Shown here in pieces: positions 8,321 through 17,061 of a stretch of 64,000 nucleotides of DNA. A program made the position numbers and the translations under genes. The stretch covers positions 1 through 64,000 of the forward strand of contig DATBKU010000018.1 in the NCBI GenBank assembly GCA_036555725.1, given 5' to 3'. The notes under the pieces are model-generated. The model worked only from the letters and a program-made list of their open reading frames with translations. It searched no databases and was not told the origin of the DNA. Each line of letters begins with the position of its first letter. Positions within the stretch are counted from its first letter, which is position 1. Source of the stretch: CALAED01 sp036555725 (GTDB taxonomy: Bacteria; Actinomycetota; Actinomycetes; Streptosporangiales; Streptosporangiaceae).

Positions 8321-9457
8321 TTGACTGACATGGAGGTTCCAGCGCAGGCGAGAGTCGACCTGACCGCGATCCGCGACAACGTCGCGCTGCTGCGGGAGCG
8401 GGCCGGCGGCGCCGCCGTCATGGCAATGGTCAAGGCCGACGGCTACGGGCACGGCGCGGCGCAGGCCGCGCGGGCCGCGCTGGCCGGGGGCGCCACCTGG
8501 CTGGGCGTCGCGATCCTGCCCGAGGCGCTGCGGCTGCGCGCCGCCGGGTTCGAGACTCCACTCCTCGTCGCGCTGGGCACGCCCGGCGAGCCGTACGAGC
8601 AGGGGGTCGCCGACGACATCGACCTGACCGCCGGCACCGCACGGCTGGTCCAGGAGATCGGCGCCGGTGCCGTACGGGTCGGCAAGACGGCCCGTGTCCA
8701 CCTCAAGGTCGACACCGGCATGTCCCGCGGCGGTGCGACGCCGAGCGACTGGCCCGCCCTGGTCGACGCCGCGCTGGCCGCCGAGGCCGACGGACGCATC
8801 CGTGTCGTCGGCCTGTACTCGCACTTCGCGTGCGCCGACGAGCCGGGCCACCCGTCGATCCAGCGCCAGCTCAACGTGTTCACCGAGGCGGTCGAACTGG
8901 CCGAGAAGGCGGGGCTGCGGCCCGAGGTCCGGCACCTGTCCAACTCCGCGGCCACCCTCACCCTCCCGGCCGCGCGCTTCGACCTCGTCCGGCCGGGCAT
9001 CGCGATCTACGGCCACACACCAATACCGGACCTCGGGACGTTCGGGTTGCGCCCGGCGATGACGCTCGCCGCCCGCGTCGCGATGACCAAGCGGGTTCCG
9101 GCGGGCAGCGGTGTGTCGTACGGCCACACATACACCACCCCGGCGGAGACCACGCTCGCGCTGATCCCGGCCGGGTACGGCGACGGAGTGCCGCGACACG
9201 GCTCCAACCGATTCGAGGTGCTCGCGGGCGGCAAGCGGCGCCGGGTCGCCGGACGCGTCTGCATGGACCAGTTCGTCATCGACCTGGGCGACGACGACAT
9301 GGCGCCGGGCGACGAGGTCATCCTGTTCGGCCCCGGGGAACACGGCGAACCCACGGCGCAGGACTGGGCCGACACGATCGGCACGATTTCGTACGAGATC
9401 GTGACCCGCGTCGGCGCCCGGGTACCGCGGATCTACACAGGAGAGGTCGATGCCTAG
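8321..9457 (+). CDS. alr: Alanine racemase
   Basis: PLP enzyme that makes D-alanine for peptidoglycan, about 378 residues. The PLP lysine lies in MAMVKADGYGHG near residue 40. The other catalytic residue, a tyrosine, is in SGVSYGHTYTT near residue 265. The C-terminal beta domain contains VAGRVCMDQFVIDLG. The frame is open far upstream into nnr. TTG 8321 has GAGGAG nine nt before it, whereas ATG 8330 would be 18 nt away, so TTG is preferred; ATG 8330 remains possible. It overlaps the next gene by 8 bp, so the two are translationally coupled. Confidence 0.93.
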   Translation: MTDMEVPAQARVDLTAIRDNVALLRERAGGAAVMAMVKADGYGHGAAQAARAALAGGATWLGVAILPEALRLRAAGFETPLLVALGTPGEPYEQGVADDIDLTAGTARLVQEIGAGAVRVGKTARVHLKVDTGMSRGGATPSDWPALVDAALAAEADGRIRVVGLYSHFACADEPGHPSIQRQLNVFTEAVELAEKAGLRPEVRHLSNSAATLTLPAARFDLVRPGIAIYGHTPIPDLGTFGLRPAMTLAARVAMTKRVPAGSGVSYGHTYTTPAETTLALIPAGYGDGVPRHGSNRFEVLAGGKRRRVAGRVCMDQFVIDLGDDDMAPGDEVILFGPGEHGEPTAQDWADTIGTISYEIVTRVGARVPRIYTGEVDA

Positions 9458-10610
9458 CACCAAGAAGACGCTCGGTATCGCGGGCGCCGTCGTGGGGATC
9501 GGCGCCGCCGTCGGCCTGGGCGCGGCCGTAGGCATCCGCAGGTACGCGGTGGGCCGGGCCCGGCTGAGCCCCGACCCGGAGGCCGACGAGCCGTTCGGCA
9601 CGCTGCACGGCAGATCGCTGACGGTCCTGGCCGACGACGGCCTGCCGCTGCACGTAGAGATCGACGGCCCCGATCTCGACGGGCAACCAGCGCCGCTCAC
9701 CTTGGTGTTCTGCCACGGCTACGCGCTGAACCAGCACTCGTGGCACTACCAGCGCCGCGACCTGGCGGGCGTACGGATGGTGCTGTGGGACCAGCGCAGC
9801 CACGGCCGGTCCGGGCGTAGCAAGCCGACGCACGCGACGATCGACCAGACCGGCGCCGACCTGTACGCGGTGCTGCAGGCCACGGTCCCGGACGGGCACC
9901 CGGTCGTGCTGGTCGGGCACTCCATGGGCGGCATGACGATCATGGCGCTCGCCGAACGTCACCCCGAGCTGTTCGGCGACGCGGACGAGGCGCCGGCTGC
10001 GGCCGCATCGGACGGCGCGCCGGATGCGCTGCCATCGGGCGGTCCGAAGGTCGTCGGCGTGGTGCTCATGAACACCTCGGCCGGCAAGCTCAAGGAGATG
10101 ACGCTCGGGCTGCCACTGGTGGTGGTCAAGGCGATGCGCCCCATCACGCCCGGCGTCATGCACTCGCTGAGCAAGCGCGCCCAGCTCGTCGAGCAGGCCA
10201 GGCGGGCGGCGGGGGACATCTCGTTCATGGTGACCCGGCGTATGGCCTTCGCCAGCAAGAAGGTCAGTCCGGCGCTCGTCGACTTCTTGGAGCAGATGAT
10301 CCGGTCGACCCCAATCGATGTGATCGCCGAGTTCTATCCGGCGTTGATGGCGCACGACAAGACCGGGGCCGTCGACGTCATCGGCCGGGTGCCCACGGTG
10401 GTGCTGACCGCCGGCGCCGACCGGTTCACTCCGCCCGCCCACGGCGCCGCGATCGCGGAGGCGATCCCCGGCGCCGAGTTGATCGAGACACCCGAGGCGG
10501 GGCACGTTCTGATGCTCGAACATCCCGAAGCGGTCACCGGAGCGCTGCGCGCGCTGCTCGACCGGGTCGGCGTGGAGGCGGGGCCGTACCGGGCGGGGGG
10601 CACGGCATGA
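9450..10610 (+). CDS. Alpha/beta hydrolase with N-terminal membrane segment
   Basis: 386 residues. A Gly/Ala-rich hydrophobic stretch at about residues 6-30 (GIAGAVVGIGAAVGLGAAVG) looks like a membrane anchor. The hydrolase domain has the oxyanion motif FCHGYALN, the nucleophile elbow GHSMGGMT, the acid residue in TAGADRFTPP, and the histidine in EAGHVLMLEHP. Substrate unknown. It overlaps alr by 8 bp and tsaE by 4 bp (ATGA), an arrangement seen at this locus in many actinobacteria. It is not required for the t6A pathway as far as is known. Confidence 0.88.
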   Translation: MPSTKKTLGIAGAVVGIGAAVGLGAAVGIRRYAVGRARLSPDPEADEPFGTLHGRSLTVLADDGLPLHVEIDGPDLDGQPAPLTLVFCHGYALNQHSWHYQRRDLAGVRMVLWDQRSHGRSGRSKPTHATIDQTGADLYAVLQATVPDGHPVVLVGHSMGGMTIMALAERHPELFGDADEAPAAAASDGAPDALPSGGPKVVGVVLMNTSAGKLKEMTLGLPLVVVKAMRPITPGVMHSLSKRAQLVEQARRAAGDISFMVTRRMAFASKKVSPALVDFLEQMIRSTPIDVIAEFYPALMAHDKTGAVDVIGRVPTVVLTAGADRFTPPAHGAAIAEAIPGAELIETPEAGHVLMLEHPEAVTGALRALLDRVGVEAGPYRAGGTA

Positions 10611-11185
10611 AGGGCGAACCGTCCGCCACGACCCTCCGGGTGCCGGCCGCGCAGGATATGCATGACCTGGGGGTCCGGCTGGCGGGTCTGCTCCGCGCCG
10701 GCGATCTGGTGGTGCTGTCCGGCGACCTCGGCGCGGGCAAGACAACGCTGACGCAGGGCATCGGAGAGGGCCTGAAGGTACGCGGGCCGATCACGTCGCC
10801 GACGTTCGTCATCGCGCGTGTGCACCCCTCGTTGAGCGACGGGCCACCCCTGGTCCACGTGGACGCCTACCGGCTGAACGACCTCGCCGAGGTCGACGAC
10901 CTCGACCTCGACGCTTCGCTGGACGACGCGGTCACCATCGTGGAGTGGGGCGAGGGCATGGTGGAGGACCTGTCCACGGATCGGCTGGAGATACGGCTGA
11001 CCCGGAGCAACGGCGATCAGGTACGCGACGGCGGGCCGGATGAAAGCGGGCCGGATGAAAGCGGGCCGGATGAAAGCGGGCCGGATGAAAGCGGGCCGGA
11101 TGAAAGCGGGCCGGATGAAAGCGGTGAGCGGATCGTCCGGTTTGCCGGAATCGGTGCGCGATGGACTGGAGTGTCAGTCCAGTAG
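10607..11185 (+). CDS. tsaE: tRNA threonylcarbamoyladenosine biosynthesis ATPase TsaE, with repeat insertion
   Basis: ATPase that drives the TsaB-TsaD complex in making t6A37 of ANN-decoding tRNAs. It has the Walker A motif SGDLGAGKTTLTQG near residue 45, SPTFVIARVH, HVDAYRL and IVEWGEGM, all expected in TsaE. At 192 residues it is longer than usual because six copies of PDESG (encoded by 11033-11122) sit between the strands RLEIRL and RIVRFAGIGARW near the C-terminus. Start ATG 10607 overlaps the previous stop. The t6A partners tsaB and tsaD follow after one unrelated gene. Confidence 0.95.
   Translation: MKGEPSATTLRVPAAQDMHDLGVRLAGLLRAGDLVVLSGDLGAGKTTLTQGIGEGLKVRGPITSPTFVIARVHPSLSDGPPLVHVDAYRLNDLAEVDDLDLDASLDDAVTIVEWGEGMVEDLSTDRLEIRLTRSNGDQVRDGGPDESGPDESGPDESGPDESGPDESGPDESGERIVRFAGIGARWTGVSVQ
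11033..11122 (+). repeat. 15-bp minisatellite in tsaE, six perfect copies
   Basis: Six uninterrupted identical copies of GGGCCGGATGAAAGC, each encoding one PDESG unit in frame. Copy-number change would alter protein length by five residues without shifting the frame. Identity between copies suggests recent expansion. Confidence 0.97.
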
Positions 11186-11223
11186 GCCCAAAGCCGATCA
11201 ATGCCCACCTGAAATGGCCTGTC

Positions 11224-11238
11224 ACTACGTACCGTAGT
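11224..11238. promoter_or_regulatory. Inverted repeat upstream of the DUF3558-like gene
   Basis: ACTACG-TAC-CGTAGT is a perfect 6-bp inverted repeat with a 3-nt centre. It lies 13 bp before a possible promoter (TTGAAC at 11251, 17-nt gap, TAAACG at 11274), so it is a candidate operator. Confidence 0.35.
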
Positions 11239-11374
11239 CGGTCGTTACCCTTGAACGGATGTCAAAGGTGCCGTAAACGTGGTGCCTTGCCGTACGCTTC
11301 GGATCGAGTCTCACCTTCCCGGCAAAACGGAATGCTGGATTCACGGGGAACTGGATCACAGGGGAGTCGGCCCG

Positions 11375-12109
11375 GTGAGCGACTACGACTACGGCAGTAG
11401 GGGACGAACGGGTCACGGGGTGTGGCCCGTTCTCCTTGCAGGTGCGCTGGCGGCGGCCGTCATCACGACCACCGTCGCGGCTGTTGTCGTGTCGCGAAGT
11501 GGGAACAGCTCCAGCGCCGCCCAGGACTCACCGTCGCGTTCCACCGACGTACAGAACTCTCCGATGTCGCTGCCCGCCGAGCGGGGCGCGGTCCCCGACG
11601 CGTGCGGCATCGTACGTCCCGATCTGACGAAGGCCCTGGTGCCCCAGGCCGACAAGACCAACATGCGCAGCCCGGACACCACCGACCAGCACACCGAGTG
11701 CGCGTGGGCGGCCTACGGCGTGACCCGGAGCCGTCAGCTCAGCGTCGAGCTGCGGGCCCTGCGGCCGGCCAAGGGTGCGTCGGCGACAGCCGCGGCGCGG
11801 CAGACGTTCCAGAGCGAGTGGCGCGCCGATTCCAGCGGCAAGGGCCTGCCGAGCACCCAGCGCGTGAAGTTCCGCCACGTCATCATCGATCTCGGCGACG
11901 AGGCGTACGTGACGTACAGCGCCGACGGTCTGCAGGGTGTCGGTGAGGCCATCGTCAACGTCCGCATCGTGAACGTCATGGTCACCGTCCGGTATTCGGG
12001 CGGTGACGTGCGAGACAGCGGCAAGGGCGTGGCGCTGTCGAAGTACGCCTCCACGCGTGGCGCGACGGCCGCGGCCAAGCAGGCCATCACCGCGCTGGCC
12101 GCCCAATAA
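11375..12109 (+). CDS. Membrane-anchored extracellular protein, DUF3558-like
   Basis: 244 residues. A single membrane segment (PVLLAGALAAAVITTTVAA, about residues 18-40) is followed by a Ser/Gln-rich linker and an extracytoplasmic domain. Two cysteines in DACGIV and ECAWAAY, plus the general pattern, recall DUF3558-type actinobacterial exported proteins, but I am not certain. GTG 11375 has AGGGGAG about 8 nt upstream; starting at 11279 would add residues before the segment with no binding site. It sits between tsaE and tsaB. The function is unknown. Confidence 0.65.
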   Translation: MSDYDYGSRGRTGHGVWPVLLAGALAAAVITTTVAAVVVSRSGNSSSAAQDSPSRSTDVQNSPMSLPAERGAVPDACGIVRPDLTKALVPQADKTNMRSPDTTDQHTECAWAAYGVTRSRQLSVELRALRPAKGASATAAARQTFQSEWRADSSGKGLPSTQRVKFRHVIIDLGDEAYVTYSADGLQGVGEAIVNVRIVNVMVTVRYSGGDVRDSGKGVALSKYASTRGATAAAKQAITALAAQ

Positions 12110-12208
12110 ACGCCGGTCGCCCGAGACGGACCTGCGGCCAACACCCGCGACGCGCGCTCGGCGCCTTGTGGGACGTTGCGGGCAGGGTCTGGACTAGTCT
12201 CGTTATCC

Positions 12209-12874
12209 GTGCTGGTCCTGGCTTTCGACACCGCCACCGCCGCGGTCACCGTGGCGCTGCACGAATGGTCGCCCGGTGAGGGCACCCAACTGTGCGCCGC
12301 CGCGGAAACCGCCGACCGGCGGCACGCGGAACATCTCGCGCCCTCGATCACCTCGGTGCTCATGCAGGCCGGGGTCGTCCGTACCGACCTGTCCGCGGTC
12401 GTCGTGGGCGTCGGCCCTGGACCGTACACCGGACTGCGCGTCGGCCTCGCCACCGCGCAGGGGCTCGGCTTCGCGCTGCGCATTCCGGTGCACGGCGTCT
12501 GCACGCTCGACGCGATCGCGTGGGCCTCGAGCAGTACCACGCCGTTCGTCGTCGCCACCGACGCGCGCCGCAAAGAGGTCTACTGGGCGCGGTACGACTC
12601 GGCGCTGGCCAGGGCGAGCGAGCTCGCGGTCGGGCCGCCCGCCGACGCGGCGGCACCCGGCCTGCCGGTCATGGGCGAGGGCGCCGCGCTCTACCCGGAT
12701 GCGCTCGGCGCGCCGGCCGGTCCGGTGCGGCCGTCCGCTACGGCGCTCGCCGAGCTGGCCATCACCCGGCTGTCCGGTGCCCCCGGGCCGCCCCTCCTGC
12801 CGCCAGAGCCGCTGTACCTCCGCCGGCCCGACGCCCGAATGCCCGGCGCCAGGAAGAAGGTCACCCAGGCATGA
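12209..12874 (+). CDS. tsaB: tRNA threonylcarbamoyladenosine biosynthesis protein TsaB
   Basis: 221 residues, ASKHA-fold partner that dimerises with TsaD. It begins VLVLAFDTATAAVTVALHE and has the family motifs RRHAEHLAPSI and VGVGPGPYTGLRVGLATAQG. GTG start 12209 has no Shine-Dalgarno; TAGTCT at 12195-12200 lies 8 nt upstream, which fits a leaderless promoter. The stop overlaps the rimI start (ATGA). tsaB-rimI-tsaD form one operon, as in most actinobacteria. Confidence 0.94.
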   Translation: MLVLAFDTATAAVTVALHEWSPGEGTQLCAAAETADRRHAEHLAPSITSVLMQAGVVRTDLSAVVVGVGPGPYTGLRVGLATAQGLGFALRIPVHGVCTLDAIAWASSSTTPFVVATDARRKEVYWARYDSALARASELAVGPPADAAAPGLPVMGEGAALYPDALGAPAGPVRPSATALAELAITRLSGAPGPPLLPPEPLYLRRPDARMPGARKKVTQA

Positions 12875-13347
12875 TCCTGCGGGAGATGACCAAGGCCGAC
12901 CTGCCGGCCGTACTGGAGCTGGAGCGGGCGCTGTTCCCCGAGGACGCGTGGAGCGAGGGCATGTTCCGCGACGAGCTCGACCAGCGCCCGTACGGCCGGT
13001 TCTACGTGCTCGTGGAACTGGCGGAACTCGCCGACGGCGAGTCCGGGAAGGTCGTCGGGTACGCGGGGCTGGCGGCGGTCGACGACACGGGCGACGTGCA
13101 GACCATCGGCGTACGCCACGGCCATTGGGGCCGTGGCATCGGCAGCGCGCTGCTCACCGCCCTGCTCGAGGAGGCCGCCACGCGCGGTTGTACTTCCGTC
13201 TTCCTGGAGGTACGGGCCGACAACGAGCGGGCCAAGAAGCTGTACAGACGATTCGGATTCGAAGAGGTCGGGGTGCGAAAGCGGTACTACCAGCCGTCCG
13301 GCGTGGACGCCATCGTGATGTGCCGTAAGGAAGGGGAGCGACGGTGA
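12871..13347 (+). CDS. rimI: Ribosomal-protein-S18-alanine N-acetyltransferase family (GNAT)
   Basis: 158 residues, single GNAT domain. The acetyl-CoA-binding motif A reads QTIGVRHGHWGRGIGSALL at about residues 75-93 (Q-x-x-G-x-G pattern). FLEVRADNERAKKLYRRFGF near residue 115 is the usual RimI motif. Known RimI enzymes acetylate the N-terminus of ribosomal protein S18. The gene overlaps tsaB by 4 bp and tsaD by 4 bp (GTGA), so all three are translated together. Confidence 0.92.
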   Translation: MILREMTKADLPAVLELERALFPEDAWSEGMFRDELDQRPYGRFYVLVELAELADGESGKVVGYAGLAAVDDTGDVQTIGVRHGHWGRGIGSALLTALLEEAATRGCTSVFLEVRADNERAKKLYRRFGFEEVGVRKRYYQPSGVDAIVMCRKEGERR

Positions 13348-14375
13348 GCGCCGAGCCACTGGTTCTCGGCATCGAGACATCGTGCGACGAGACCGGCGTC
13401 GGCGTGGTGCGCGGCCACACGCTGCTGGCCGACGCGATCGCGTCCAGCGTCGACGAGCACGCGCGGTTCGGCGGGGTCGTGCCCGAGGTGGCCTCCCGCG
13501 CCCATCTGGAGGCGATGACGCCGACCGTGACGCGGGCGCTGTCCGAGGCGGGCGCACGGTTCGATGACATCGACGCCATCGCGGTGACCGCGGGCCCCGG
13601 GCTGGCCGGCGCGCTGATGGTCGGGGTCGCGGCGGCCAAGGCCTACTCGCTGGCGCTGGGCAAGCCGCTGTACGGCGTCAACCACCTGGCCGCGCACGTC
13701 GCCGTCGACCAGGTGGAGCACGGGCCGCTGCCCAAGCCGTGCGTGGCCCTGCTGGTGTCCGGCGGGCACTCGTCGCTGCTGCTCGTCCCGGACGTCGCCA
13801 CGGACGTGCGGCCGCTCGGCGCCACGGTCGACGACGCGGCGGGGGAGGCGTTCGACAAGGTGGCCCGCGTGCTCGGCCTGCCGTTCCCGGGGGGCCCGCA
13901 CATCGACCGGGCGGCCCGTGACGGACGGCCCGATGCGGTGGCGTTCCCGCGAGGCAAGTTCGACGACGGCACGTTCGACTTCTCCTTCTCGGGCCTGAAG
14001 ACCGCCGTCGCCCGGTGGGTCGAGGCGCGCGAAAAGGCCGGGGAGCCGGTGCCGGTCGCCGACGTCGCCGCGTCGTTCCAGGAGGCGGTCGTCGACGTCC
14101 TCGTCAAGAAGGCGATCGACGTCTGCCACGCCAACGGCGTCGGCGACCTGCTGATCGGCGGTGGCGTCGCGGCCAACTCTCGGCTGCGGGCGCTGGCGGC
14201 GGAACGCTGCGCCGCCGCGGGGATCCGGCTGCGCGTGCCGCGGCCCAAGCTGTGCACGGACAACGGGGCCATGGTGGCCGCGCTCGGCGCCTCGCTCGTC
14301 GCCGCCGGCGCCGCCCCGTCCCCACTGGAACTCCCGGCCGACTCCTCCCTCCCCGTGACGACCGTCATGCTCTAG
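13344..14375 (+). CDS. tsaD: tRNA N6-adenosine threonylcarbamoyltransferase TsaD
   Basis: 343 residues. Catalyses transfer of the threonylcarbamoyl group to A37 of tRNA. The metal-binding histidines lie in GVNHLAAHVAV near residue 113. LGIETSCDETGVGVV at the N-terminus and LLVSGGHSSLLL are ASKHA-fold signatures, as is GGGVAANSRLR near the C-terminus. GTG 13344 overlaps the rimI stop. The full t6A set visible here is tsaE, tsaB and tsaD; tsaC, which supplies threonylcarbamoyl-AMP, must be elsewhere. Confidence 0.96.
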   Translation: MSAEPLVLGIETSCDETGVGVVRGHTLLADAIASSVDEHARFGGVVPEVASRAHLEAMTPTVTRALSEAGARFDDIDAIAVTAGPGLAGALMVGVAAAKAYSLALGKPLYGVNHLAAHVAVDQVEHGPLPKPCVALLVSGGHSSLLLVPDVATDVRPLGATVDDAAGEAFDKVARVLGLPFPGGPHIDRAARDGRPDAVAFPRGKFDDGTFDFSFSGLKTAVARWVEAREKAGEPVPVADVAASFQEAVVDVLVKKAIDVCHANGVGDLLIGGGVAANSRLRALAAERCAAAGIRLRVPRPKLCTDNGAMVAALGASLVAAGAAPSPLELPADSSLPVTTVML

Positions 14376-14402
14376 CTCGACGCACGCGACCGGACGACGG
14401 AA

Positions 14403-15344
14403 TCAGCGGGTGACGCTGCGGAGGCGCGCGAGGGCGGCGGCCAGGTAGTCCTCGACCAGGGGCATGTGGGCCTCGGTGACCATGCCGTCGCCGCGGTCCG
14501 GCAGCAGGTCGAGTACGGCGCGCAGGTCCCAGTACGGATCGTGGTCGTGGTCGCCGCAGACCTGCCGGAACGCCTCGAGGAAGGCATCGGCGACCTCCGT
14601 GCCGTACCGCAGCGCCAGCGTCCACCGCATGCTCGCCACGTCGACCGCCGCCGGGCCGTACGAGGCCGTGGACCAGTCGACGAGGCCGGTGAGCCTGCCG
14701 TACGCCCACAGCGTGTTGTCAGGGTGGTAGTCGCGGTGGATGAAGCAGGACGCGTCGCCCGGAGCCGGGCCGGCGACAGCCTCGTACACCTGCTCCCACA
14801 GCCCGGGGCGCAGCGCGTGCCGCGGCGGCATCCCCTTGTCGTCCCGGTGGTACGGGGCGTACGGCGGCATCGTCGTGGCGCCGCGCAACGCGTGGACGGA
14901 CAGCAACGCGGCCGCGAACTGGATGAGGTATTCGGGCAGATCGTCCGGGGCCGGGCGCGGCGGGTGCCCGACCAGCCGGCTGATCAACAAAGTGGGTGCG
15001 TCGCAGTACGCGCCGGACGGATCGGCCGCGACCAGCGCCGGCGTGGTCACCTCGCATCGGGTGAGCAGCGCCAGCGCGGCGATCTCGCGCTCGGGCGAGA
15101 ACTCCAGATCGGCGATCGTCCAGGCGGGCCGGCCCCAGCGGCGGAGCACGAGGCGATGCGCGATGCCGGCCCGGCTCTCGACCAGCAGCGCGTGGTTGAT
15201 ATGCGCGACGCCGCCCGGCAGCGGGCGGCACAGCTTGACCCGGCTGCCCGGCCCCAGGCACTCCTCGACCCAGCGCAGCGTCGCGTGGCTGGGCTCGGCG
15301 CCGCTCGGCAGCGGCGGCGCGGAGTGGTCGTTCATGAGATCCAT
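14403..15344 (-). CDS. Aminoglycoside phosphotransferase (APH)-family kinase-like protein
   Basis: 313 residues from ATG 15344. The catalytic loop FIHRDYHPDNTLW (Asp as base) and the metal-binding GLVDWSTASYGPAAVDVA are in the order expected of APH/ChoK-type kinases. LPGGVAHINHAL near the N-terminus is the nucleotide-binding strand. The family acts on many small molecules, so a resistance role should not be assumed. The frame extends upstream to 15437; ATG 15335 is another possible start. Convergent with tsaD. Confidence 0.85.
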   Translation of the reverse strand: MDLMNDHSAPPLPSGAEPSHATLRWVEECLGPGSRVKLCRPLPGGVAHINHALLVESRAGIAHRLVLRRWGRPAWTIADLEFSPEREIAALALLTRCEVTTPALVAADPSGAYCDAPTLLISRLVGHPPRPAPDDLPEYLIQFAAALLSVHALRGATTMPPYAPYHRDDKGMPPRHALRPGLWEQVYEAVAGPAPGDASCFIHRDYHPDNTLWAYGRLTGLVDWSTASYGPAAVDVASMRWTLALRYGTEVADAFLEAFRQVCGDHDHDPYWDLRAVLDLLPDRGDGMVTEAHMPLVEDYLAAALARLRSVTR

Positions 15345-15460
15345 GAAACCGGTTCTCACCGCGAGTCGAGAGTGACTTTTACGAAGACGCAATGTCACAA
15401 AGCCCACGTCAGCGCGCTGATTCTGGCGGAAACCCACACACAGCGGGACGCGGTCACGGG

Positions 15461-16948
15461 CTACTCCTTGCCCTCCCGACGGGGCCGCAGCAGCGCCTCG
15501 GCCAAGGCGAGCACGGTCTCTTCGAGGGTGGTCAGCCGCTTCAGGACGTCGTCGTGCACCTCGGTCACCTTCTTGCCGACCTCGTGGTGCACGCCGTCGA
15601 CCCGCCTGCCGACCTCGTCCTGGATTGCCTCGGCGCGCCTGGCGAACTCCGCGTGGACGCCCTCGACCCGCTTCCAGACGTCCTCGTGGATGGTGTCGAC
15701 CCGGCGGACGACATCCTCGCTGACACTGTCGATCTTTTTCGTCACATCCTCGCGGATCTCACCGACCTGCCTGCTGACGTCGGTCTGGGCGCCCGTGACG
15801 CGCCGGGTCAGGTCGTCCTGGACCGTGTCGATGCGCTTGCCGAAGTCGCTCATCGCGCCGCCGATCTGCTTGGCCACCTCGCCCTGGATGCCATCGACCC
15901 GGCCGCGCAGCTGCTTGCCGATCGTGTCGAAGCCGGCGGTGACGTCGTCGAGCCGCTTGCCCACGTCGTGGTAGGCCGCGGCCACGATCCGCGAGACGGT
16001 CTCCTCGACCTCGTCCCGGTCGGGCCGGGCGCGCAGCTCGTCGACCAGCGGGTCGACCCCGTCGGTGAGCCGCTTCTCCAGCGAGTCGAAGCGATCGCTG
16101 TGGTCGAGGAACGGCCGGCCCGTCAGCTCGGCGAGCTGGCGGTGCACCTCGCCGATCTCCAGCGCGGCCGGGAGCTGGTCGATCCGGCCGCCATTGGACA
16201 CGATGCGGTCGTCGACGCCGTCGATGCGCCCCGCGAGCCCGTCGATGCGGCCGTCGAGGCCGTCCAGCCGGCCGCCTACGCCCTCGAGCCGTCCGTTGAC
16301 GGTCTGCAGCCCCTGCTCGACCCGGTCGCCCATGTCGGTCAGCGACTGGTCGACCCGGGTGCTGACGCTGTGGATCGAGTGCTCCAGCTTCTCGGCGCGA
16401 TGGCCGAGCTCGGCGAGGGACTTGTCGAGCCGGTTGAAGCGTACGGACGCCGCCTCCATGCTGCCCTGGAGCTTGTCGAGCCGCTTGGCCATGACCGCCA
16501 TGTGCTCGGAGGCCTCGTGGGTCGCGTCGGTGATCTGCTGCGCCGACTCGATGACGGCCTGCAGCCGGGTAAGGCCCTCGTCGACGTTCTCGGCGACGAC
16601 TCCCACGTCGGCCCACAGCGCGGGCAGCTCGGCGACCGGCTTGACGCGCTCGCCGACGGCCTCGATGTGCTCGGCGAGGCCCTCCGCCCACTCCGGGGGC
16701 TTGCCGGCGAGCTCGTCGACCTGCCCGCGAACGGTGTCGAGCTGGCCGGTGATCCCGTTGAGCTCGCGCTCGCGAACCTCGCGCAGCAGCCATTCCATGC
16801 CTTCCAGCCGCTGGCGCATCTCGTCCAGGATCTGACCCTGTGAGCGTTGTTCGTACACATGGTCCTGCGCCGCACGAGCGAGCAACTCCCGCATCCGGTC
16901 CGAAACCGGTTGACCTCCTGTATGCAGGAAGTTGTGATTCGTTTCCAA
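15461..16948 (-). CDS. Long coiled-coil protein of unknown function
   Basis: 495 residues, nearly all predicted coiled coil by eye. The first 60 residues contain RMRELLARAAQDHVYEQRSQ. The middle has GRLEGVGGRLDGLDGRIDGL, an imperfect 7-residue pattern. The last 170 residues repeat a theme close to R-V-D-x-I-x-x-D-V-x-K, for example DVTKKIDSVSEDVVRRVDT and DVWKRVEGVHAEFARRAEA. No signal peptide or membrane segment was seen. TTG 16948 has AAGGAG six nt before it on the minus strand, which supports this start. Apolipoprotein-like or chromosome-partition-like proteins share such patterns, but no function can be assigned. Confidence 0.75.
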   Translation of the reverse strand: METNHNFLHTGGQPVSDRMRELLARAAQDHVYEQRSQGQILDEMRQRLEGMEWLLREVRERELNGITGQLDTVRGQVDELAGKPPEWAEGLAEHIEAVGERVKPVAELPALWADVGVVAENVDEGLTRLQAVIESAQQITDATHEASEHMAVMAKRLDKLQGSMEAASVRFNRLDKSLAELGHRAEKLEHSIHSVSTRVDQSLTDMGDRVEQGLQTVNGRLEGVGGRLDGLDGRIDGLAGRIDGVDDRIVSNGGRIDQLPAALEIGEVHRQLAELTGRPFLDHSDRFDSLEKRLTDGVDPLVDELRARPDRDEVEETVSRIVAAAYHDVGKRLDDVTAGFDTIGKQLRGRVDGIQGEVAKQIGGAMSDFGKRIDTVQDDLTRRVTGAQTDVSRQVGEIREDVTKKIDSVSEDVVRRVDTIHEDVWKRVEGVHAEFARRAEAIQDEVGRRVDGVHHEVGKKVTEVHDDVLKRLTTLEETVLALAEALLRPRREGKE

Positions 16949-17061
16949 CCCATGCTCCTTCGAACGCCCGGCCGTGCGGAAATGGCGGCGCCAAGTGCTG
17001 CCGACCGGCTCACTTTAGTGGCTTACCGGCCGCGCCATAAGACGGAGCAGGTAATGCGGCG

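Noticed and set aside
11033..11122. tsaE repeat considered as a sequencing or assembly artefact
   Set aside because: The frame is kept on both sides and the copies encode a plausible acidic loop, so it is treated as real, though long reads would settle the copy number.
14403..15344. Calling the APH-family gene an aminoglycoside resistance gene
   Set aside because: Only the general kinase motifs are present; the family includes many metabolic kinases, and nothing in the context points to antibiotics.
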